DNA of 38,146 nucleotides from Micromonospora sp. 15K316 (GCF_004348525.1 NZ_SMKG01000035.1:1-38146); one strand, 5' to 3'. Shown: positions 1 through 7,836, counted from the first letter of the stretch. The notes: generated by a model not told the origin, from the letters alone. A program made the numbers and translations.

Positions 1-47
1 GGGCGGTGACTCCGGCGGTGGCGGGGGCTCCTGACCCGCGGCTCCGG

Positions 48-53
48 CAGAAT
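48..53 (+). promoter_or_regulatory. Candidate leaderless -10 element for the UPF0047 gene
   Basis: The hexamer CAGAAT lies 7 bases before the ATG at 61, which would place the transcript 5' end at or next to the start codon. No Shine-Dalgarno sequence is visible before that ATG. No good -35 was found. Inferred from sequence only. Confidence 0.4.
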
Positions 54-60
54 GCGACGT

Positions 61-465
61 ATGCGCAGCGAAGTGATCACCGTCCAGACCGGTTCCCGGC
101 CCGCCGTCCGGGACATCACCGCCGAGGCGCAGAACTTCGTCTCCGGTGCGGGCGACGGCCTGCTGCACGTCTTCGTGCCGCACGCCACGGCCGGGCTGGC
201 GCTGATCGAGACCGGGTCCGGCTCCGACGACGACCTGCTCACCGCGTTGGACGAACTCCTGCCGACCGACGACCGCTGGCGGCACCGGCACGGGTCACGC
301 GGCCACGGCCGGGACCACGTCCTGCCCGCCCTCGTGCCGCCGTACGCCTCGGTGCCGGTGCTCGGTGGTCGCCTCGCGCTCGGCACCTGGCAGTCGATCT
401 GCCTGGTCGACACGAACGGCGACAACCCGACCCGCCAGGTCCGCTTCTCCTTCCTGCCCGCGTGA
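61..465 (+). CDS. YjbQ/UPF0047 family protein
   Basis: A 134-residue single-domain protein of the YjbQ/UPF0047 family. Members form small beta-barrel trimers; some have been reported to have weak thiamine-phosphate synthase activity, but the physiological role is unsettled. Family hallmarks visible here are the HATAG segment around residue 37, a charged, His-rich stretch (RHRHGSRGHGRDHV) in the middle and the C-terminal GTWQSICLVDTNGD block. The length is normal for the family. I chose the ATG at 61 rather than the one at 52 because a -10-like hexamer covers position 52 and no ribosome binding site precedes either. The gene stands alone; a GC-rich hairpin follows it before the MarR gene. Family assignment is firm, reaction is not. 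Confidence 0.85.
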   Translation: MRSEVITVQTGSRPAVRDITAEAQNFVSGAGDGLLHVFVPHATAGLALIETGSGSDDDLLTALDELLPTDDRWRHRHGSRGHGRDHVLPALVPPYASVPVLGGRLALGTWQSICLVDTNGDNPTRQVRFSFLPA

Positions 466-518
466 CCCACCCGTTGCCCACGTCCCGGCAGCCGTGACCG
501 TCCCCTCTGTCACACCCG

Positions 519-546
519 CGCCGGCCCCCGCGGGGGAGCGCCGGCG
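519..546 (+). terminator. GC-rich hairpin after the UPF0047 gene
   Basis: CGCCGGC (519-525) pairs with GCCGGCG (540-546), and a C run pairs with a G run inside it. There is no T tract. It sits between two genes that each have their own promoter, so a terminator role is plausible but unproven. Confidence 0.4.
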
Positions 547-574
547 TGACTGATCAACTGCGGATCCCCGCACG

Positions 575-580
575 TAGAGT
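575..580 (+). promoter_or_regulatory. Candidate leaderless -10 element for the MarR gene
   Basis: TAGAGT ends 7 bases before the ATG at 588. There is no ribosome binding site in the gap. This arrangement decides the start in favour of 588 over the in-frame GTG at 546, which lies inside a hairpin. Confidence 0.5.
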
Positions 581-587
581 GGGGGCC

Positions 588-1067
588 ATGAGGCAGCAGG
601 GCGCCCCCACCGCCGCTCCCGCGCCGAGTGACCGCTCCGCGCTGGCGGGGGACACGATGCGCCGGATCGTGCACGTCGCCTTCGCGATCCGGCACCAGCA
701 GGACGTCGAGATCGCCGAGCTGGGCCTCACTCCGGCGGTCGCCCGCGCGCTCTACGAGCTCGACCCGGATCGACCGCTGCCGGCCCGCGACCTCGCCGAA
801 CAGTTGCAGTGCGACAGGTCCAACGTGACCGCCCTCGTTGACAAGCTGGAGCAGGCCGGCCTGGTGCAGCGCCGCGTCGACCCCACCGACCGCCGGCAGA
901 AGACGCTGGTGGTCACCGGCGCCGGCCGGCTGATGCGGCAGCGGGTACACGAGGTGATGTCGGACTCCCGACTGCTCGACGGGCTCACCACCGCCGAACT
1001 GGCCGTGCTGCGTGAGCTGGTGTGGAAGGTCTCCGACGGCGGCCGCCCGCAGGGCTGCGGGACGTAG
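588..1067 (+). CDS. MarR family transcriptional regulator
   Basis: A 159-residue winged-helix DNA-binding protein of the MarR family. The recognition region is visible as LPARDLAEQLQCDRSNVTAL, followed by the wing with the typical DPTDRRQK turn (residues about 95-110). Flanking helices would form the dimer interface. Proteins of this family bind palindromes as dimers and usually release DNA on binding a small aromatic ligand or on oxidation. The target is not evident: no obvious operator palindrome lies at its own start, and the next gene on the same strand encodes an E1 dehydrogenase. There is no sign of co-transcription beyond the 54-base gap. Family is clear, regulon unknown. Confidence 0.85.
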   Translation: MRQQGAPTAAPAPSDRSALAGDTMRRIVHVAFAIRHQQDVEIAELGLTPAVARALYELDPDRPLPARDLAEQLQCDRSNVTALVDKLEQAGLVQRRVDPTDRRQKTLVVTGAGRLMRQRVHEVMSDSRLLDGLTTAELAVLRELVWKVSDGGRPQGCGT

Positions 1068-1121
1068 CGTCAGCGCCGGGGTGGTGTGTGTCCCACTGGG
1101 CGCGACGGGCGTGCGTCGGTA

Positions 1122-3746
1122 ATGCTGTCGGACGTGACCACCCCGCAAGATCTCGACGACCGCTTCCGGGAGACCCTGGCCGCGCTGGGCCCGGTCGCGC
1201 GCCGACGTGACCCGGCCGAACCGGTCACCGACGGCGCGACGCTGACCGGCGCCCAGGCCCTCGACATCTTCGACGCACAGGTCACCAGCCGGCAGCTGGA
1301 CCTGGCCGGGCGTTGGCTACGCAGCTTCGGCGAGGGCTTCTACACCATCGGCTCGGCCGGCCACGAGGCCAACGCCGTGGTCGCCGCCGTGCTGCACCCG
1401 ACCGATCCGGCCCTGCTGCACTACCGCTCCGGAGCGTTCTACTGCGTCCGCGCGGCCCAGGCCGCGTCCGGTCCCACCGTGGCGGGTCCGGCCGGCCCGG
1501 TCACCGGCACACCCGGCGACGCCGACGCCGCCCGCCCGTCCGGCACCGGGCGCGACCCGGCCGCGGACGCACCCGACGTGGGCGTGGAACTGTTCGAGGC
1601 CACGCGCGACTCGTCGGACGAGCAGCACGACGCGGCGACGCGCGGGGAGGCGCCGGCCGCCGCCGGTCGGGGTCGCGGGACGGACGAGGCCCCGACCGGG
1701 ACCCCGGCGGCCGGCGCCGGGTGGGAGGCCGCCGACGGCCCTCCGGACGCCGTGGATGGGCCGGCGTGGCCGGAGCGCCCCTGGGTGTACGCCGAGGCGG
1801 CCGGGGACGTGCTGCGCGGCATGGTCGCCTCGGCCCGGGAACCGATCGCCGGCGGCCGGCACAAGGTCTTCGGCCACCCCGACCTGGCGGTGGTGCCGAC
1901 CACGTCCACCATCGCCTCGCACCTGCCCCGGGCCGTCGGCATGGGGCTCGCCGTCGAGCGGCTGCGCCGGTTGGAGACCCGCCGGGCCGGCGAGGTGGAC
2001 ACGGGCGACGAGGCGAGTGGAACCCCGCCCTGGCCGCCCGACTCGATAGTCGTCTGCTCGTTCGGCGACGCCTCGATCAACCATGCCAGCGCCACCGCCG
2101 CGTTCAACACCGCGGGCTGGTACGACCACACCGGCCTGCGCATCCCGGTGCTCTTCGTCTGCGAGGACAACGGCCTCGGCATCAGCGTCCGGACGCCGCA
2201 GGGCTGGGTGGAGTCCGCGCTGCGGTCCAAGCCGGGCATCCGCTACTTCGCCGCCGACGGCAGCGACCCCGTGCGGGCGTACGCGGCGGCGCAGGAGGCG
2301 ACCGCCTGGGTGCGCCGGCACCGGCGGCCGGCCGTCCTGCACCTGCGCACCGTCCGGCTGATGGGGCACGCGGGCGCGGACGCCGAGACGGCGTACCGCA
2401 GCCCGGCGGAGCTCGCCGCGGACCTCGACCGGGACCCGGTGGCCGCCACGGCTCGGCTGCTGGTCGAGGCGGGTGTGGCCGGCGGCGACGAGTTGCTGGC
2501 CCGGTACGACGAGATCGGCTGGCAGGTGCGCCGCGTGGCGGAGGAGGTGATCGGCGAGCCGAAGCTGACGACCCCGGCCGACGTGGTCGCCCCGCTCGCC
2601 CCGCGGCGGCCGGCGCGGGTGGCCAGGGCGGTGGCCGACGCCGCCACGCGGGCCGTGGGTCCGGGCGCGGCGGCGCGGACCGAGGCGTTCGGCGGTCGGC
2701 TGCCGGAGCTGGCCGGCCCGCTGACCCTGGCGCAGAGCATCAACGCGGCGCTCACCGACGGGATGCTCGACCACGACGAGATGGCGGTCTTCGGCGAGGA
2801 CGTGGCGGCGAAGGGCGGCGTGTACGGGGTGACGAAGGGGTTGCGCGACCGGTTCGGGCCTGCCCGGGTCTTCGACACCCTGCTCGACGAGACGTCGGTG
2901 CTCGGGCTCGGGTTGGGCGCCGGGCTGGCCGGGATGCTGCCGGTGCCCGAGATCCAGTACCTGGCGTACCTGCACAATGCCGAGGACCAGCTGCGCGGTG
3001 AGGCGGCCACCATGCAGTTCTTCTCCCAGGGGGCGTACCGCAATCCGATGGTGGTGCGCGTCGCCGGCCTGGCGTACCAGGAGGGCTTCGGCGGGCACTT
3101 CCACAACGACAACTCGGTGGCCGTGCTCCGGGACGTTCCCGGCCTGGTGATCGCGGTGCCCGCACGGCCGGACGACGCCGCGCCCATGCTGCGCACCTGC
3201 CTGGCCAGTGCGGCCGTGGACGGCAGCGTCTGCGTCTTCCTGGAGCCGATCGCGCTCTACCACACCCGGGACCTCTACGCCGAGGGCGACGGCGAGTGGC
3301 TCGCCGGCTACCCGGAGCCGGGCGCCTGGGCGAGCGGGCACGTGCCGATCGGGCGGGCGCGGGTGTACGGCGTGGGCTCCGCCGAGGATCTCACGATCAT
3401 CACGTTCGGTAACGGCGTACGCCTGTCGTTGCGGGCGGCGGCGGCGCTCGCCGACGAGGGCGTCGGGACCCGGGTGGTGGACCTGCGCTGGCTCGCCCCG
3501 CTGCCGGTGGCGGACATCATCCGGGAGGCCTCGGTGACCGGCCGGGTGCTGGTGGTGGACGAGACGCGCCGTTCCGGTGGGGTCGGCGAAGGGGTGATCG
3601 CGGCACTGGTAGATGCCGGATATGTCGGTGCGGTGCGGCGAGTGGCCGGAGTTGACTCGTTTGTACCATTAGGTCCGGCCGCGCGTCAGGTTCTGGTCTC
3701 CGAAGAAGCCATTACCCAGGGTGCCCGCACACTCCTGGCACGGTAA
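1122..3746 (+). CDS. Fused alpha/beta 2-oxoacid dehydrogenase E1 component
   Basis: An 874-residue thiamine-diphosphate enzyme in which the E1-alpha and E1-beta subunits form one chain. It should decarboxylate a 2-oxoacid (branched-chain type or pyruvate) and transfer the acyl group to a lipoyl E2. The alpha part carries GRHKVFGHPDLA, the SHLPRAVG stretch and a ThDP/Mg region starting FGDASINHASATAAFN. The beta part begins near residue 532 with EDVAAKGGVYGVTKGL and ends with the transketolase C-terminal domain. Residues about 114-217 are a Gly/Ala/Pro/Asp-rich insert of roughly 100 residues between HYRSGAFYC and DVLRGMVASAREP, with no recognisable domain. The start is uncertain: ATG 1122 or GTG 1134. 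No E2 or E3 gene is nearby, so the partner is encoded elsewhere. Substrate is not deducible here. Confidence 0.88.
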   Translation: MLSDVTTPQDLDDRFRETLAALGPVARRRDPAEPVTDGATLTGAQALDIFDAQVTSRQLDLAGRWLRSFGEGFYTIGSAGHEANAVVAAVLHPTDPALLHYRSGAFYCVRAAQAASGPTVAGPAGPVTGTPGDADAARPSGTGRDPAADAPDVGVELFEATRDSSDEQHDAATRGEAPAAAGRGRGTDEAPTGTPAAGAGWEAADGPPDAVDGPAWPERPWVYAEAAGDVLRGMVASAREPIAGGRHKVFGHPDLAVVPTTSTIASHLPRAVGMGLAVERLRRLETRRAGEVDTGDEASGTPPWPPDSIVVCSFGDASINHASATAAFNTAGWYDHTGLRIPVLFVCEDNGLGISVRTPQGWVESALRSKPGIRYFAADGSDPVRAYAAAQEATAWVRRHRRPAVLHLRTVRLMGHAGADAETAYRSPAELAADLDRDPVAATARLLVEAGVAGGDELLARYDEIGWQVRRVAEEVIGEPKLTTPADVVAPLAPRRPARVARAVADAATRAVGPGAAARTEAFGGRLPELAGPLTLAQSINAALTDGMLDHDEMAVFGEDVAAKGGVYGVTKGLRDRFGPARVFDTLLDETSVLGLGLGAGLAGMLPVPEIQYLAYLHNAEDQLRGEAATMQFFSQGAYRNPMVVRVAGLAYQEGFGGHFHNDNSVAVLRDVPGLVIAVPARPDDAAPMLRTCLASAAVDGSVCVFLEPIALYHTRDLYAEGDGEWLAGYPEPGAWASGHVPIGRARVYGVGSAEDLTIITFGNGVRLSLRAAAALADEGVGTRVVDLRWLAPLPVADIIREASVTGRVLVVDETRRSGGVGEGVIAALVDAGYVGAVRRVAGVDSFVPLGPAARQVLVSEEAITQGARTLLAR

Positions 3747-3856
3747 ATTCCGTTCCACCCGGTGCGCCACTTGCGCGGGGAGGCACAACTGTGTGGACTT
3801 TGCCTGACGGCGCCGAACCGGCGTCGCGCAGGGACGAGATGAGGAGGCACGCGACA

Positions 3857-4294
3857 GTGAGCGCGACCGCTGGTCAGGCCGCCGACGGGGTACGCAGCCT
3901 GGCGGACCGGTTCGGGATCGAACCGGGCATGGTCGTCATGGAGATGGGGTACGACGACGACGTCGACCACGACCTCCGCGACGCCCTGACTGACCGCTCT
4001 GGAGAGCTGGTCGACGAGGACACCGACGAGGTGGTCGACGCGGTGCTGGTCTGGTACCGCGACGGCGACGGTGATCTCTTCGAACTTCTCGTCGACGCCC
4101 TCGGCCCGCTGGCCGACAACGGGGTCGTCTGGCTGCTCACGCCGAAGGCGGGGCGCGAGGGACACGTCGAGCCGAGCGAGATCGCCGAGTCCGCCCCCAC
4201 CGCCGGCCTCCAGCAGACCTCGACGGTCAACGCCGGCCGGGACTGGAGCGCCGCGCGCCTCGTCCTGCGCCGCGGGGCCAAGAACAAGAAGTAG
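3857..4294 (+). CDS. DUF3052 family protein
   Basis: A 145-residue acidic, soluble protein of the actinobacterial DUF3052 family, whose function is unknown. Recognisable features are the LADRFGIEPGMVVMEMGYDDDVD opening, the acidic stretch around DEDTDEVVDAVLVWYRDGDGD, and a strand-rich core (FELLVDALGPLADNGVVWLL) that resembles a degenerate Rossmann-like fold. I chose GTG 3857 because AGGAGG lies 9 bases before it; upstream in-frame starts have no such site. It lies between a pyruvate-dehydrogenase-type E1 and an AhpE-like peroxiredoxin. I recall the same DUF3052-ahpE-aceE neighbourhood in mycobacteria, which suggests a link to E1 metabolism or redox protection, but that is inference. Confidence 0.85.
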   Translation: MSATAGQAADGVRSLADRFGIEPGMVVMEMGYDDDVDHDLRDALTDRSGELVDEDTDEVVDAVLVWYRDGDGDLFELLVDALGPLADNGVVWLLTPKAGREGHVEPSEIAESAPTAGLQQTSTVNAGRDWSAARLVLRRGAKNKK

Positions 4295-4342
4295 CGGCCC
4301 CGGCCGCCCGTCGCGCTCTTGGACGACGGCGGCCACCCGGTC

Positions 4343-4365
4343 GCCCGGCGGTACCGCCGCCGGGC
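4343..4365 (+). other. Intergenic stem-loop between DUF3052 and peroxiredoxin genes
   Basis: GCCCGGCGG pairs perfectly with CCGCCGGGC around a 5-base loop TACCG. It could be a terminator of the DUF3052 transcript or a processing site before the peroxiredoxin gene 35 bases downstream. There is no T tract to support termination. Confidence 0.4.
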
Positions 4366-4400
4366 GTGGCTCGTGCCGTCCCGACGCGAGGAGTTCACGC

Positions 4401-4865
4401 ATGCCGACAGCGGTCGGCGCCGAGGCGCCGGACTTCGTGCTGAAGGACCAGAACAACCAGGAGGTACGGCTCTCCGACTTCCGCGGCCGGCGCACCGTGC
4501 TGCTGGTCTTCTACCCGCTCGCCTTCACCGGCATCTGCCAGGGTGAGCTGGCGGAGATCCGCGACAACCTCGACGAGTACGTCAACGACGATGTCCAGGT
4601 GCTCACCGTCAGCGTCGACTCGGTCTACAGCCACAAGGTCTGGGCCGACCGCGAGGGCTACCACTTCCCGATGCTCGCCGACTTCTGGCCGCACGGCGCG
4701 GTGGCCCAGGCGTACGGCGTCTTCAACGAGGTCGCCGGCGTCGCCAACCGGGGCACCTTCGTGATCGACGAGACCGGTGTCGTCCGGTACGCCGAGATGA
4801 CCATGCCGGGGGAGCCGCGCGACCAGCACGCCTGGCGCAAGGCGTTGGCCGAGACCGCCGGCTGA
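4401..4865 (+). CDS. ahpE: 1-Cys peroxiredoxin, AhpE type
   Basis: A 154-residue thioredoxin-fold peroxidase that reduces hydrogen peroxide, organic peroxides or peroxynitrite. The peroxidatic cysteine is C46 in the motif PLAFTGIC (Pxxx(T/S)xxC). It is the only cysteine in the protein, so this is a 1-Cys enzyme that needs an external thiol such as mycothiol/mycoredoxin for recycling. The FYPLAFTGICQGEL segment and the short length match the AhpE subgroup known from M. tuberculosis. The start at ATG 4401 is supported by AGGAG at 4389-4393 with a 7-base gap. It follows the DUF3052 gene by 106 bases containing a hairpin and precedes tRNA-Val. Family assignment strong; substrate preference not visible. 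Confidence 0.9.
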   Translation: MPTAVGAEAPDFVLKDQNNQEVRLSDFRGRRTVLLVFYPLAFTGICQGELAEIRDNLDEYVNDDVQVLTVSVDSVYSHKVWADREGYHFPMLADFWPHGAVAQAYGVFNEVAGVANRGTFVIDETGVVRYAEMTMPGEPRDQHAWRKALAETAG

Positions 4866-4907
4866 CCGTTCCGGCCACGCCGTGCGACCGGGCCGGCGGC
4901 GAGCAGG

Positions 4908-4913
4908 TAAACT
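4908..4913 (+). promoter_or_regulatory. Candidate -10 element for tRNA-Val
   Basis: TAAACT lies 33 bases before the mature tRNA 5' end, in the 81-base gap after the peroxiredoxin gene. A transcript start near 4920 would give a short 5' leader. No convincing -35 is present, so confidence is low. Confidence 0.35.
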
Positions 4914-4946
4914 TGCCAGCCACCGGCCCGCCGCACGGGGCGTTCC

Positions 4947-5018
4947 GGGCGCGTAGCTCAGTGGGAGAGCACTCGCCTTACAAGCGAGGGGTCGCAGGTT
5001 CGAAACCTGCCGCGCCCA
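4947..5018 (+). tRNA. tRNA-Val (anticodon UAC)
   Basis: A complete cloverleaf can be drawn: acceptor GGGCGCG (4947-4953) with CGCGCCC (5011-5017), D stem GCTC/GAGC, anticodon stem CTCGC/GCGAG around the loop CTTACAA, and T stem GCAGG/CCTGC with loop TTCGAAA. The anticodon is UAC at 4979-4981, which reads GUA valine codons and probably wobbles. The discriminator is A5018; CC follows and then C, so the CCA end is not encoded and must be added. Confidence 0.96.
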
Positions 5019-5029
5019 CCCCTTGACGA

Positions 5030-5067
5030 CCAGGCAATACCCGCCCGAACCCAGGGTTGTTGCCTGG
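5030..5067 (+). terminator. Stem-loop downstream of tRNA-Val
   Basis: CCAGGCAA (5030-5037) pairs with TTGCCTGG (5060-5067), 12 bases after the tRNA 3' end. The 22-base loop holds a second small palindrome AACCC-A-GGGTT. No T tract follows. It probably ends the tRNA transcript, but the role is inferred from position. Confidence 0.4.
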
Positions 5068-5161
5068 GGTGGACGGGTGCCCGACCCGAGCAGAACACCT
5101 GCCGACCCGGCGCCGCCGACGAGCCCGCCGACCAGCTGGACATCTTCGTTCAGACAGCCCC

Positions 5162-5929
5162 TCACGAGGGCGGCGTCAGGCGCTTGCCCATGCTGAGGTC
5201 GTCGACGTAAGCGCCGTCGATCAGAAACTCGTCGACGTATCGGCCTTCGACGGCATAACCGTGCTGTTCGTAGAGGCGTACGGCACCGGTGTTGGTTGCC
5301 AGGACACGCAGTCCGACCTTCTTCGCGCCTTGCGCGCCGGCAAGGCGTTCGGCGGCTGAGAGCAGGGCCGAGGCGATACCCATCCGGCGGGCTTGCTCGG
5401 CCACCATGAGGTTCCACAGGCCGAAGACGTGAGCCCCCTCCGGGAACCGGGTCGTTTGGTGGGTACTCACGGTGCCGACGATCTGGCGGCCGAGAGCGGC
5501 GACCAGGTGGGTTTCGGGCTTCCGTCGGTCGTCGAAGTACGCCGATCGCTCCTCGGCCCGGGTGGAGGGAAGCCCGGACCCGGCGGTCCACGCCGCACGG
5601 TCGAGGGCGAGGAGAGCGGCGTCGTCCTCCGCTGTGGCGGGCCGCACCAGGGGCATCCAGTCGACGGTGAGCGTGTCCCTGGTCGCGAATCGCAGCAGGT
5701 GGCGGGCGATGGTGTCCTCCACCGCCGCGATCGCGTCCGCCGCGCCGGCTTTGACGATCATGTCGAAGTGGTCGGTCGAGGCCACGAGCAGGCAGCTGCC
5801 GAGGCTGAACATGATGGAATCGCGTTCCTCGTCGAGTTCGGTGGGCACCTTGCGCCCCATGTGTGAGACCAGTTGCTTGATGTAGCGGTGGGGGCGGTCG
5901 GTGACGACGCGTGCGGTCGAGTAGAGCAT
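5162..5929 (-). CDS. DUF2218-GNAT fusion protein
   Basis: A 255-residue protein with two parts. Residues 1-90 (MLYSTARVVTDRPHRYIKQL onward, then GRKVPTELDEERDSIMF, SCLLVAS and a HLLRFATRDTLTVDW ending) match the small DUF2218 family of unknown function. Residues about 95-255 are a GNAT N-acetyltransferase with the acetyl-CoA motif EQARRMGIASALL and the GLRVLATNTGAVRLYEQHGY ending. The ATG at 5929 starts exactly at the DUF2218 domain and has a GGAAAGG 6 bases upstream, so the longer reading frame to 6055 is rejected. It is the last gene of a minus-strand operon after the MFS exporter (49-base gap). The context of repressor plus exporter suggests it modifies a toxic or signalling small molecule; substrate unknown. 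Confidence 0.8.
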   Translation of the reverse strand: MLYSTARVVTDRPHRYIKQLVSHMGRKVPTELDEERDSIMFSLGSCLLVASTDHFDMIVKAGAADAIAAVEDTIARHLLRFATRDTLTVDWMPLVRPATAEDDAALLALDRAAWTAGSGLPSTRAEERSAYFDDRRKPETHLVAALGRQIVGTVSTHQTTRFPEGAHVFGLWNLMVAEQARRMGIASALLSAAERLAGAQGAKKVGLRVLATNTGAVRLYEQHGYAVEGRYVDEFLIDGAYVDDLSMGKRLTPPS

Positions 5930-5978
5930 CTGATGCCTTTCCGGCAGTCGTGAGTTCGGAGTTGGGCAGTGGTGCCGA

Positions 5979-7271
5979 TCAGGCAGAGACGACTGCATCG
6001 GCCACCCGGGCGGGGCGGCTGTTCTCTGCCGAACGTTGACGGTCGGAAGAATCACGTAGCGCGGCCTCGACCCGGCGGTTGCTGGTCATGGTGGCCGTGA
6101 CGGCGGTCATGGCGAGGAGGAGGCCGGCGGCGGCGTAGAGCGGGGTGCGCACGTCGTAGGTGGTGGCCAGCCAGCCACCGAGGAAGGCGCCGAACGGGGC
6201 GGCGCACATGGCGAGCATCCGGGAGGTGGAGGCGACCCGACCCATCAGGTTTGCCGGGACGATCGCCTGCCGCAGGGAGGGTGCGAGCACCATCGTGGCA
6301 CCCATGCCCGCCCCGCAGACGGCGAGCGCGAGCCCGGCCACGTACGGATTCGGGGCGGCGGCCAGCCCCAGGATGGCAAGTCCCTCGACCGCGGCCGTGA
6401 CGGTCAGCGCGGTGCCGGTGCCGAGTCGCCGGCCGAGGAAGGTGGCGATGCCCGCCCCGAGCAGACCGCCGGTGGCCTCCGCCGTGAGGAGCAGGCCGAA
6501 GCCGTAGGTGTCGATGCCGAGGCGGTCGTGCGCGAAGAGGGCGAGGACGGTCTCCACGGCGAGGAAGGCGATGTTCCCGACCGCCGGGCGGAGCGCGAGC
6601 CCGAGTAGCAACCGATCCCGGAAGACGTACGAGGCACCGGCTCGCGCCTGCCGAAGCAGCGACTCTCGGACCTCCGGCACGGGCCGGGGCATGGCGGGCA
6701 GCGACCGTACGAGCAGGGCGGAGAGCGCGAACGACACCGCGTCGGCGAGCAGCGGAACCGCCCGCCCGAGCGCGAGCAGCGCACTGCCCGCAGGCGGCCC
6801 CGCGAAGCCGGACATGGCGGTCTGGGCGCCACGCAAGCGGGAATTGGCGCGCTCCAGGAGTGCGGGATCGCGGCGGAGCAGATCCGGCAGATAGGCGGTG
6901 GCGGCCGTGTCGAAGAAGAGCCCGCCGAGGCCGAGCAGGAAGGCGACGGCCGCGAGCAGCGGCACGTTCAGCATGTCGAGCGCGGCGGCGGCCGCCGGTA
7001 TCGCGAGCAGCACCGCACGCGCGGTGTCCGCGATCCACATCGTGCGTCGGCGGTCCCAGCGGTCCACCAGCGCACCGCCGAGCACGCCGAAGAGCAGCCA
7101 GGGCAGCGTCCCGGCGGCCGCGACGACGGCGAGCGCCATCGGATCCCGCGTCACCGTCAATGCGAGCAGCGGCAGGGCGGCATGCATCACCCCGTCACCG
7201 AGCGACGACACCGTCTGTGCGGTCCACAACCGTCCGAACCCGGTTGGCAGCTTCCTCGCGTCTGAGGTCAT
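5979..7271 (-). CDS. MFS transporter, EntS/MFS_3-like exporter
   Basis: A 430-residue integral membrane protein with about 12 hydrophobic segments, of the major facilitator superfamily. The opening FGRLWTAQTVSSLGDGVMHAALPLLAL and the loop GALVDRWDRRRTMWIADTARAV between helices 2 and 3 are typical of the MFS_3 group, which includes the enterobactin exporter EntS and macrolide exporters. The likely role is proton-driven efflux of a hydrophobic or siderophore-like compound. Its ATG overlaps the stop of the ArsR-like repressor gene by 4 bases (ATGA), so the two are translationally coupled, and it should be under the operator upstream of that gene. The C-terminal tail of about 35 residues is hydrophilic. 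Substrate cannot be read from sequence. Confidence 0.85.
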   Translation of the reverse strand: MTSDARKLPTGFGRLWTAQTVSSLGDGVMHAALPLLALTVTRDPMALAVVAAAGTLPWLLFGVLGGALVDRWDRRRTMWIADTARAVLLAIPAAAAALDMLNVPLLAAVAFLLGLGGLFFDTAATAYLPDLLRRDPALLERANSRLRGAQTAMSGFAGPPAGSALLALGRAVPLLADAVSFALSALLVRSLPAMPRPVPEVRESLLRQARAGASYVFRDRLLLGLALRPAVGNIAFLAVETVLALFAHDRLGIDTYGFGLLLTAEATGGLLGAGIATFLGRRLGTGTALTVTAAVEGLAILGLAAAPNPYVAGLALAVCGAGMGATMVLAPSLRQAIVPANLMGRVASTSRMLAMCAAPFGAFLGGWLATTYDVRTPLYAAAGLLLAMTAVTATMTSNRRVEAALRDSSDRQRSAENSRPARVADAVVSA

Positions 7272-7804
7272 TTGGCCTCCCCCTCGGCCTGCTGGCCCCG
7301 CGCCGGGTGGAACAGTGCGAAGACGAGTGACGCGTCCGGCAGCGCCGGATCCGACAGCTCCCGGTACTCGTCCGCCAGTGCCTGCAGCCGCGCTCCCAGC
7401 TCCGCGAACTGCTCCTCGGTGAGCCGCAGATGCGCCATCCGTACCTGCCGCCCCTCCACCGGCGACGCCTCCAGGTCCGCCACCGCATGGCGCATCAGCA
7501 CATCCGGCCCGCCCTCGCCCGGATCCGGCAGCACGATCGACCGCGCGGCCATCGCGTAGTACCGCTCGGTGACACCGCGCACCTTCCGCGTCCGTACCAC
7601 CTTCACCAGGCCGGCCCGCTCCAGCAGCCGCACGTGATAGCTGGAGCTGCCCTTCGCGAGGCCCACCCGCTCGGCGATCTGGGTGATGGTCGCGGGCTCG
7701 AAGCGGAGCACGGCCATGATCCGGTGACGGGTGAGGTTGGAGACGGCACGTAGCTGCTCGTGCGTGGTGACGTGGAACGTCTCGGGAAGCTCGTCGGTAG
7801 GCAT
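7268..7804 (-). CDS. ArsR-like winged-helix transcriptional repressor
   Basis: A 178-residue regulator with an N-terminal winged helix of the ArsR/HTH_20 type: SNLTRHRIMAVLRFEPATIT, then the recognition helix region AKGSSSYHVRLLERAGLVK and a wing ending VRGVTERYYAMAAR. No cysteine metal-binding motif is present, so it is not an arsenic or metal sensor of the classical kind. The C-terminal 90 residues resemble the ligand or dimerisation part of PadR/HTH_20 regulators of drug exporters. I chose ATG 7804: the alternative start at 7840 would put the operator palindrome (7809-7836) inside the coding region. It leads an operon with the MFS exporter and the DUF2218-GNAT gene, and probably represses itself. 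Confidence 0.85.
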   Translation of the reverse strand: MPTDELPETFHVTTHEQLRAVSNLTRHRIMAVLRFEPATITQIAERVGLAKGSSSYHVRLLERAGLVKVVRTRKVRGVTERYYAMAARSIVLPDPGEGGPDVLMRHAVADLEASPVEGRQVRMAHLRLTEEQFAELGARLQALADEYRELSDPALPDASLVFALFHPARGQQAEGEAK

Positions 7805-7808
7805 GCGA

Positions 7809-7836
7809 GCAATGGTCAACGATTCTTGACCATTGC
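7809..7836. promoter_or_regulatory. 28-bp operator palindrome of the repressor-exporter operon
   Basis: The arms GCAATGGTCAA (7809-7819) and TTGACCATTGC (7826-7836) are perfect 11-base inverted repeats around the spacer CGATTC. The palindrome ends 5 bases before the repressor ATG. Read on the minus strand, a -10-like AAGAAT (7827-7822) lies inside it, so binding would block initiation. This is the expected layout for autorepression. Confidence 0.8.

Noticed and set aside
546..587. GTG 546 as start of the MarR protein
   Set aside because: It lies at the base of a hairpin and upstream of a -10-like element; ATG 588 fits the family length.
1317..3341. Long minus-strand open frame inside the E1 gene
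   Set aside because: No family motif, no start signal, and the opposite frame encodes a complete E1 enzyme.
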